Below, piece by piece: positions 1 to 5,900 of a DNA stretch of 6,685 bases. The DNA is from an uncultured Ignavibacteria bacterium (lineage in GTDB: Bacteria; Bacteroidota; Ignavibacteria; Tepidaquicellales; Tepidaquicellaceae), in NCBI GenBank assembly GCA_937924675.1, contig CALEVL010000175.1:1-6685 (forward strand). Reading direction: 5' to 3'. The first letter of the stretch is position 1. Every line of letters begins with the position of its first letter. The notes beneath the pieces were generated by a model. That model was not told where the DNA came from and did not search any database. It saw only the letters and a program-made list of their open reading frames with translations. The position numbers and the translations under genes were made by a program.

Positions 1-235
1 GCCTTGCGTGGCCATCACAATTCTTCGATGGCAACATACTAATCCTACTAATCCTCTAATCCTATAAATCCTAGTACAGACAACACGCAATCACCGCGCC
101 AACGGAACAGATTTCTGCATTTCAATTTCAATGTCCGCAGACGAATTTTGCAATGAAAGAAAGCAGTACGGACTGACTGTACGCTTTTTACACATCACTC
201 CTTTTCCTGCCGCTAATAACGGGTGCAGAATCCGT
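1..235. repeat. 5' intergenic repeat, copy 1 (truncated by window start)
   Basis: This stretch recurs at 2669-2904. The first 55 nt are identical, and there are 8 substitutions in the first 180 aligned positions. A more divergent patch with a 1-nt length difference follows (about 188-214), and then an identical tail ending at TCCGT. Overall identity is about 94% by eye. It contains an array of four AATCCT hexamers (41-46, 50-55, 58-63, 67-72) and a conserved hairpin (160-187). Both copies lie upstream of a T9SS-cargo gene. Copy 1 ends 96 nt before its gene. The left boundary is unknown because the window begins inside the repeat. It could equally be the trailing end of an unseen cassette to the left. 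Confidence 0.93.
160..187 (+). other. Conserved hairpin inside 5' repeat, copy 1
   Basis: The left arm AAAGC-a-GTAC (160-169) pairs with GTACGCTTT (179-187). This gives nine base pairs with one bulged A (165) and a nine-base loop. The arms and loop are identical in the second copy at 2828-2855, inside a part of the repeat where flanking positions differ. Three of the repeat's substitutions fall just left of the hairpin and one just right of it. It may act as an RNA leader structure or a protein-binding palindrome. The T run on the 3' side is short (TTTTT in copy 1, broken in copy 2), so I do not call it a terminator. Confidence 0.5.
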
Positions 236-249
236 GCATGCTTAAACTC

Positions 250-278
250 TTGACACATCATTCTGAATGTCATGTAAT
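250..278 (+). promoter_or_regulatory. Sigma70-like promoter for the 332-2026 gene
   Basis: TTGACA at 250-255 is followed after exactly 17 nt by TGTAAT at 273-278, which differs from TATAAT at one position. A start near 285 would leave a leader of about 45 nt. The site lies in unique sequence right of the repeat, so gene 1 appears to have its own promoter. Many Bacteroidota use a different -7/-33 consensus, and a one-mismatch match to TAnnTTTG overlaps here (TTCTTTTG, 278-285), so the assignment depends on the host lineage. Confidence 0.4.
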
Positions 279-319
279 TCTTTTGAGAAAGCTCTATGGT
301 TTTTTCTTAATTATAAACT

Positions 320-325
320 AAGGAG
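320..325 (+). promoter_or_regulatory. Shine-Dalgarno site of the 332-2026 gene
   Basis: AAGGAG ends 6 nt before the ATG at 332, which is good spacing and fixes this start. The second gene has nothing comparable before its ATG at 2941. Confidence 0.8.
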
Positions 326-331
326 TTAAAT

Positions 332-2026
332 ATGAAAAAGAATATCCTTCTCGGTTTCTGTCTGGTATTCGTCTGTTTCATCTTGAATCAAGACGCTTCT
401 TCCCAAATTCAAATAGACAGGATAACGCTCAACAATGAACTATCTCCCAAAGAACCGGTAACTATTGAACCTCAGGTATTGGTATTGGATAACATTGAGC
501 CGTTGAGAGAACAAATCATAAATACCGGTCAAACACTAAATGGATGCAATGTTAGTGTTGTGTTGCCGCCACTAACTGTTCTGGGATATCCTACTTTCCA
601 CGGGTCCATTAATGTGACAATTGCAGATTTCATTGGACGTTTTCCGGAAGGCAATTGGAGAATTGACTCAGTTGCAGTTCTCGCTTATCAAATTGGCTCA
701 ACACTCGAATCTCCCATTACCGAAATGTATGTGAAGATCAAGTATGGCGTACCTTGGGGATCTACTATCTTCGGTGATTTCACAACAAACAGGCTTGCTA
801 GAAGTTCGTTTAGCTGCATTTATAGAAACAGTGACTATGTGAATACAGAAAGACCCGTAATGGAAAATGTTGCAAGAGTCGGTGCAACTGTTCCGGGAAA
901 TGTTCCTCTTTATCTGGAAGTATGTTTGAGAGGCAATGTAAGCCCGAATGTATATATTCCTACGTTCACGGTTGGTTCTCTTAGCGGCGCTTGGTCAGAT
1001 TACGGATCAGGAGTTTATCAACGGCTTAGAGATGGACAATATGACCAATCTATTCCGCGCGTGGTTTTTGCACACCAAGCATGCGGTTATGATGAATCGC
1101 CGGTTGTTACATTGGCAAATGCCAAATACAACGGAGAACCTATCCAGCTTGTCTGCGGAGACTTAATTTCTATGCCTCATCATAGCGACACAATTGAATT
1201 TGATGTAACTGTTACCGATGCAGATCTTGGAATTGGAGATACCATAAGGCTTTCTAGCGGTCAATTTCCGGATCCTGAATGTAACAGGATTGAAATTACA
1301 CCAAGTCTACCAATCTCTTCTCCTAATCCAATTACAGTACATGTAAGAGTCACTAGAATAGGTATTGCTCCTCCATTATGCAGTAGTCTATTGGAGTTGA
1401 TTGCCGGAGATAAGTGTAATCCGTCAAATTTGGTTTCTTGCAGATTGACTATTGACAATCCCTTGCCGGTTAGTTTGAATTCATTTACCAGTCTTGTATT
1501 GAAGAATGATGTTAAACTTCATTGGTCAACTTCTTTTGAGGAAAACAATTGCGGATTTGCAGTTGAAAGACAAAATGAAAATGCAACTTGGGTTGAAGTA
1601 GGCTTTGCTGAAGGAATGGGTAACTTATCAAATTTGAGCTCTTACGAGTTCATTGATAGGAATCTGCCAACAGGCATCTACCACTACCGCCTAAAGCAAA
1701 TCGACTTCAACGGCAACTTCGAATACTTCGATTTGCCTGAAGCTGTTACCATCGGCATTCCGGATAAGTTCTTCGTTGATCAGAACTACCCGAACCCGTT
1801 CAATCCGGCAACTACAATAGCATTCGGCATCCCGCAATCAGGCAATGTAACGCTGAAGATATTCGACATGGCCGGGCGTGAGATCAAAACACTTGTCAAT
1901 GAATTCAAAGATGCAGGCTATTATGTTGCGAAGTTTGATGGCAGTTCTTTAGCATCAGGCACGTATATCTACCGCATAGAAAGCGGAAGCTTTGTTTCGG
2001 CGAAGAAAATGTTATTGCTGAAGTGA
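332..2026 (+). CDS. Secreted T9SS type A sorting-domain protein, passenger of unknown function
   Basis: The start is fixed by AAGGAG six bases upstream and by a signal peptide directly after it: KK, a hydrophobic core at residues 5-18, and likely cleavage before Gln25. Residues 25 to about 375 are a beta-rich passenger I do not recognise. Residues about 285-375 look like an Ig- or cadherin-type beta-sandwich (weak). Residues 377-471 form the Fn3-like linker often seen before sorting domains, starting PLPVSLNSF. Residues 480-564 are the T9SS type A C-terminal domain, with NYPNPFNP at 485-492 and a KKMLLLK end. By family knowledge the domain routes the protein through the T9SS, where it is normally cleaved off. 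The mature part has ten cysteines, all before the sorting domain, so disulfides are possible. No catalytic motif is seen. From residue 452 to the stop it is nearly identical to the second gene. Export is well supported; the molecular role is unknown. Confidence 0.92.
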   Translation: MKKNILLGFCLVFVCFILNQDASSQIQIDRITLNNELSPKEPVTIEPQVLVLDNIEPLREQIINTGQTLNGCNVSVVLPPLTVLGYPTFHGSINVTIADFIGRFPEGNWRIDSVAVLAYQIGSTLESPITEMYVKIKYGVPWGSTIFGDFTTNRLARSSFSCIYRNSDYVNTERPVMENVARVGATVPGNVPLYLEVCLRGNVSPNVYIPTFTVGSLSGAWSDYGSGVYQRLRDGQYDQSIPRVVFAHQACGYDESPVVTLANAKYNGEPIQLVCGDLISMPHHSDTIEFDVTVTDADLGIGDTIRLSSGQFPDPECNRIEITPSLPISSPNPITVHVRVTRIGIAPPLCSSLLELIAGDKCNPSNLVSCRLTIDNPLPVSLNSFTSLVLKNDVKLHWSTSFEENNCGFAVERQNENATWVEVGFAEGMGNLSNLSSYEFIDRNLPTGIYHYRLKQIDFNGNFEYFDLPEAVTIGIPDKFFVDQNYPNPFNPATTIAFGIPQSGNVTLKIFDMAGREIKTLVNEFKDAGYYVAKFDGSSLASGTYIYRIESGSFVSAKKMLLLK

Positions 2027-2056
2027 CGATTTTCATTCCTTCTCCCCACCCCCTCC
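1685..2056 (+). repeat. Shared 3' block, copy 1 (linker end, sorting domain, 30 nt past stop)
   Basis: This block matches 6082-6453. I count 34 mismatches in the 342 coding nucleotides (about 90% identity), mostly synonymous. Only 6 of 113 residues differ. The following 30 non-coding nucleotides (2027-2056) are identical. The match begins abruptly at the YRLKQID codons inside the Fn3-like linker. The preceding linker sequence of the two genes is clearly divergent. The two copies are equal in length, with no indel. Confidence 0.92.
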
Positions 2057-2083
2057 TTGGAGGGGGCCGGGGGGTGGGTCTCC
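2047..2083. repeat. CCCCCTCC/GGAGGGGG palindromic repeat after gene 1
   Basis: CCCCCTCC (2049-2056) and GGAGGGGG (2059-2066) form an inverted repeat around TT, followed by CCGG and a GGGGTGGGTCTC tail. The same element occurs at 6605-6636 and again, cut by the window end, from 6669. It sits 22 nt after the stop codon and could fold in the transcript. No U tract follows, so it is not a canonical intrinsic terminator. Similar GC-rich palindromes are common between genes in Bacteroidota/Ignavibacteria genomes (from memory, unchecked). Confidence 0.75.
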
Positions 2084-2169
2084 AAAATAATACAAAAATT
2101 GAAACATCCTCCCCTTCACAAAGGCCTGCCCTCCAAAGACGGTTCGAAGGGTGACAGTCTATTCAACAT

Positions 2170-2219
2170 GTCATGCTTCGACCCTTCGGCAAGCTCAGGG
2201 CAGGCTTGCTCAGCATGAC
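2170..2219. repeat. Nested palindromic intergenic repeat
   Basis: An outer perfect 8-bp stem, GTCATGCT (2170-2177) with AGCATGAC (2212-2219), encloses an inner 6-bp stem, GCAAGC (2189-2194) with GCTTGC (2204-2209). The core, CTTCGGCAAGCTCAGGGCAGG, resembles a widespread palindromic repeat that yields spurious peptides containing LRQAQG in many bacterial genomes (recall, not searched). Confidence 0.65.
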
Positions 2220-2242
2220 GTACTTCGAACTGTCCAATGTAG

Positions 2243-2329
2243 CATCAGGACTTTCCTGCCTGCAGCAGGCAGGCGTCCTGACGCATTCATACGGTTCGTG
2301 TCGGGACGGAAGTCCCGACACTACAACAA
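2243..2329. repeat. 87-nt double-hairpin repeat, copy A
   Basis: This unit recurs at 2463-2549 with the same length and orientation. The first hairpin has outer arms TCAGGAC (2245-2251) and GTCCTGA (2275-2281), with inner arms CCTGCCTGC (2255-2263) and GCAGGCAGG (2265-2273) around a single A. The second is a perfect 10-bp stem, GTGTCGGGAC (2298-2307) with GTCCCGACAC (2312-2321), closing a GGAA (GNRA-type) tetraloop. It has no coding appearance. It may be a REP- or MITE-like element. Confidence 0.8.
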
Positions 2330-2330
2330 T

Positions 2331-2416
2331 CACCCCCTCCCCGGAGGCCTGCCCGCCGTACTTTTGAAGTTTTTGTTAATTACATCGTTTGCAGGCGGGG
2401 GGCACGGGGGTGGGTC
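2331..2416. repeat. GC-rich palindromic module, short form
   Basis: This module opens with CACCCCCTCCCCGGAGGC, passes through GCCCGCCGTAC and an AT-rich centre, and closes with CATCGTTTGCAGGCGGGG and a G-rich tail. The same order of blocks occurs at 6444-6570, where about 41 nt more are present in the centre. The ends are complementary in part (CCCGCC against GGCGGG), so the whole module can form a stem around the AT-rich middle. Confidence 0.65.
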
Positions 2417-2462
2417 ATTGACGCAATGTGAATGCTTCCGACCACCGCTGAGTTCCTTGTGT

Positions 2463-2549
2463 CATCAGGACTTTCCTGCCTGCTGCAGACAGGCGTCCTG
2501 CCTCATTCATACGGTATGTATCGGCTCGGAAGTCCCGACACCACAACAA
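2463..2549. repeat. 87-nt double-hairpin repeat, copy B
   Basis: This is a second copy of the 2243-2329 unit, displaced by exactly 220 nt. The first hairpin is kept apart from one mismatch (GCAGACAGG on the right arm) and loss of the outermost pair. In the second hairpin the left arm has changed (TCGGCTC in place of TCGGGAC) while the right arm AGTCCCGACA is intact, so this stem is weakened. Copy B looks like the more decayed of the two. Confidence 0.78.
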
Positions 2550-2552
2550 AAC

Positions 2553-2663
2553 ATCATTCCCAAGTTCATCGCTTATCAAGATTCTTTCCGCCATGCATTG
2601 AAGCAGCATCCGAAAAATCATTTACTCGCTGTTGTCCGGAACATTTGCATAATGTTGATTTGA
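2553..2663 (+). pseudogene. Possible C-terminal remnant of an IS110-like transposase
   Basis: Frame starting at 2553 gives about 36 residues ending at TGA 2661-2663, with the core KQHPKNHLLAVVRNICIML. This resembles the end of the Transposase_20 domain of IS110-family transposases, where a segment like FY..L...GKPPKVALVAVARKLL is typical: a basic/Pro/Lys segment, then an A-V-x-R helix. No start, no N-terminal DEDD domain and no flanking transposase sequence are present. The fragment sits directly between repeat copy B and the 5' repeat copy 2. The match is short and judged by eye, so it could be chance. Confidence 0.27.
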
Positions 2664-2668
2664 AGCAG

Positions 2669-2904
2669 GCCTTGCGTGGCCATCACAATTCTTCGATGGC
2701 AACATACTAATCCTACTAATCCTTTAATCCTATAAATCCTAGTACAGACAACACGCAATCACCGTGCCAATGGAAAGGATTTCTGCATTTCAATTTCAAT
2801 GTCCGCAGCCGAATTTTGCATTGAACGAAAGCAGTACGGACTGACTGTACGCTTTCTACACACATCCTCATTTCCCTGCCGTCAATAACGGGTGCAGAAT
2901 CCGT
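2669..2904. repeat. 5' intergenic repeat, copy 2
   Basis: This is the counterpart of 1-235, in the same orientation. The four AATCCT hexamers fall at 2709-2714, 2718-2723, 2726-2731 and 2735-2740, with the same 9/8/9-nt spacing. The 3' edge is TCCGT at 2900-2904, after which the two loci diverge at once. Only 36 nt separate it from the ATG of the second gene. Any promoter for that gene therefore lies inside the repeat, or transcription comes from further upstream. The true left edge may be further left than 2669, because copy 1 is cut by the window. Confidence 0.93.
2828..2855 (+). other. Conserved hairpin inside 5' repeat, copy 2
   Basis: AAAGC-a-GTAC (2828-2837) pairs with GTACGCTTT (2847-2855) around the same nine-base loop as in copy 1 at 160-187. 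Stem and loop are unchanged between the copies. The base pattern 3' of the stem is CTAC rather than TTAC, so the T run seen in copy 1 is not conserved. Confidence 0.5.
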
Positions 2905-2940
2905 ACAGTAAGGATTTCAAAACTTCTAATTAGAACAATA

Positions 2941-5900
2941 ATGAAGATCTTATTATGCTCAATTATTCTCAGTTTATTTCTTAACATTGCAAACGGCCAA
3001 CTGGGCTGGGTTCCGCAAACAAGCGGGACGAGTAGTAGTTTGCTTTCTGTCTATTTCACAGACAACAACACCGGCTGGGCTGTTGGTAAAGCCGGCACAA
3101 TTCTAAAGACCACAAACAGTGGAACAAACTGGACTCCGCAGACCAGCGGGACAGGTAATCCTTTACAATCAGTCTATTTCATAGACACTAACACCGGTTG
3201 GGCTGTGGGAAAGTATGGCACAAGTCTCAAGACCATAGACGGTGGGACAAACTGGACTATGCAGACTATTGGGACAGGGAATTGGCTGCATTCAGTTTGT
3301 TTCGTTGACAGTTACTCCGGCTGGACTGTAGCAGGATACGGCGCAATATTGAAGACTACAAACGGTGGATCGAGCTGGATTTTTCAGCCAAGCGGGACGA
3401 GTCAATATTTGTTTTCAGTTCATTTCACAGATATCAACACCGGTTGGGCTGTGGGACAAGACGGTACAGTTCTCAGATCCACAGACGGCGGAACAAACTG
3501 GACTTCTCAAACAAGCGGGACGAGTAACTTGTTGTATTCAGTACATTTCACAGACATGAACATCGGCTGGTCAGTGGGATACTTCGGAACAATTCTCAAG
3601 ACCACAAACACCGGATTGAACTGGGCTCTACAGACAAGTGGGACTAGTAATCACTTGCGGTCGGTCTATTTCACAGATGACAACACCGGTTGGGTTGTCG
3701 GAGAGGGCGGCAAGATTCTTAAGACCACAAACGCAGGAATAACTTGGACTCCTCAGACAAGCTGGACTGAAATCTGGTTGAATTCAGTTCACTTCACTGA
3801 TAACAACACCGGTTGGGCTGTTGGATCTTACGGTACCATACTTAAGACTGTAACAGGCGGACAGTTGACCTTAGAGAATTGCTTGATCTCAGGTGCGGAT
3901 TCCATTTATTATACTTTTTCCCCGGTTCGTTATATCTCAGACAGAACACCCGGAGGTTGGACGCTGCAAAACGAAGGCGGAGCCGGCGCTTCAATAATCT
4001 CGGGAGAAGATAATGACACTGTGTTTATTAATCCGGGTTTCTTTGGCGGCAGTTTCATACTCATATACAGCTCAGATTCGGTTTCATGCAGTAAGACTGT
4101 AAGAGTCATTGCTCCGGCTCTTCTTAATTGCGAACACAGAATTGAATCCGTCGATCTCATTAATCCAGCGCATTTTGGATATACAGTAAATTCTGCAGGT
4201 GACTTCAACGCAGACGGTTATGATGATCTGATGATAGGGGCACCGGGTTACGGCAACGGATGGACTGCAATATACTTTGGTTCAGCTTCCTTACCAACAT
4301 ACCCGGATATAATCATAAATGGAGAAATACCTAATTTCGGCTTCTCATGTTCCGGTGCAGGGGATGTAAACAGTGACGGATTTGATGATGTTATCGTCGG
4401 CTCGTGCGGAAATGACGGGGTTGCCGGAAAAGCCTATCTGTACTTTGGCAATCAGCACGGAATGGTGAACGGGATTACACTGAATGGACAAAGTGCAGGA
4501 GACAAATTCGGGTATTCGGTTTGTAAAGCCGGTGATGTTAACCTTGACGGATTTGATGACGTCATTGTCGGTTCAAGAGCCGGTAAGTCCTACATCTTTT
4601 TTGGCGGGCTTCAGATGGATAATATTGCCGATATAGTTCTCAATGATCCGTCTCCGGGATCTGATTTTGGGAAGAGCGTTTCCTATGCAGGAGATGTGAA
4701 TGGTGACGGATTTTCAGATGTGGTTGTGGGGGCTTACAGATTTCTTAACAACACCGGAAGAGCATATGTTTATCTGGGAGGAGTACAGATGGATGATGTT
4801 CCGGATGTAACTATGACAGGAGAGGCAGTCGGGTTTGATCTGAAGTTCGGTTCTTATGTCGGATCAGCGGGCGATGTGGACAATGATGGTTTCAGCGACA
4901 TTGTGATCGGAAGGGGTGATGAATTCCATTCCTCCAATGGCGTGACATTGTTTAAGGGCGGCACTAACATGAACAACATACCGGATCTGGGATTTGCGCC
5001 GCAGGTTTATAGTGATGATGAAAGATTCAGTCAGGTATTTCTCAACGATGATTTCAACGGTGACGGTTTCTCAGATATAATGGTCGGTTCGTGGGGACAC
5101 GACAATAGTAAGGGCAGAGTCTATCTGTATCTTGGCTCGCAAAGTATGGACAATAAAGCTGACTATATTTTGAGCGCTCCAGATGAATATCCTTCAAGAT
5201 TTGGATTCTCAGTTTCCACGGCGGGGGATATCAATGCGGATCTTTACCCTGATGTAATAATAGGCGGCCCCGACTGGGGACCAAACCTGTCCGGTACGGC
5301 TTGCTTTTACTATGGTTTTGGAATTCGGGAAAGGACTCTTGCAGGACTAACTCTTTCAACATCTCCTTTCTCCGTCACAAATGCCGGATATGAAGTTGAT
5401 GTAACGGCAACCGTGAACAATATTGACAATCAGCCAATGAATGGAGTAAGAGTAAATTTCTTCAGGAGAGGAAGCCATAATACATATTCCAGCAGTACTA
5501 CGGATATAAACGGTAACGCTTCGGTTCAGGTGAACAGTAATTCACCTGCAGTTGATATTCTGGTTTCGGTTTCAGGAAGATACTCTGATACTTCATACAT
5601 CGTTTGGATGTCGAACGACGAATGCATGAACGGTGACTGGAATGTTATGTACAATACAACCCATCTTTATGTATATGGACAGCAACCTAATGTACGGTTT
5701 GAAATTCAGAACGACAGGACGGCAAGGGCAAGAATTATCTCCGACAGTAATAACGATTCGGTTTATGTTGAGATGGGTAGTGAATCGGGCAGATTTGCAA
5801 TAAGCGCATTGAGCGGAAATGAAATACTGTGTACAAAGGTAGTTTACATTGACAGGCCGTTGCCTGTTCAGCTTGCTTCATTCACATCTTCGGTGGAAGG

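Noticed and set aside
143..150. GAATTTTG in the 5' repeat (also 2811-2818) as a Bacteroidota-type -7 box (TAnnTTTG)
   Set aside because: It has one mismatch at a key position and no convincing TTTG-type -33 element at the right distance. Conservation in both copies is already explained by the repeat.
91..273. Minus-strand 60-residue open frame as a gene
   Set aside because: It lies within the 5' repeat and its unique leader, its N-terminal half is frameshifted in the second copy, it has no recognisable domain, and changes between copies are not biased to silent sites. Kept only as a low-interest finding.
2049..2066. CCCCCTCC/GGAGGGGG hairpin as an intrinsic terminator for gene 1
   Set aside because: No U tract follows; the downstream sequence is CCGGGGGGTGGG. 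It is also a multi-copy element, so its position after the gene need not be functional.
2151..2663. 170-residue plus-strand open frame between the genes
   Set aside because: It runs through the nested palindrome, both 87-nt units and the GC-rich module, so its sequence is translated repeats (including an LRQAQG-type peptide). Only its last ~36 residues look protein-like and are listed separately.
2669..2904. 5' repeat as an integron attC site, given the cassette-like layout
   Set aside because: No paired R/L boxes with the GTTRRRY core and no integrase gene are visible. The genes carry 3' homology inside the coding region, unlike integron cassettes.
3010..3870. Regular 123-nt periodicity considered as a CRISPR or satellite array
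   Set aside because: The period is 41 codons without frame loss, the conserved part is protein-level (GWAVG, ILKTT), and there are no unique spacers.
3930..4208. Minus-strand open frame inside the large gene, and other short frames inside both genes
   Set aside because: These are shadows of genes with clear domain content on the plus strand; no start signals or family resemblance are seen.
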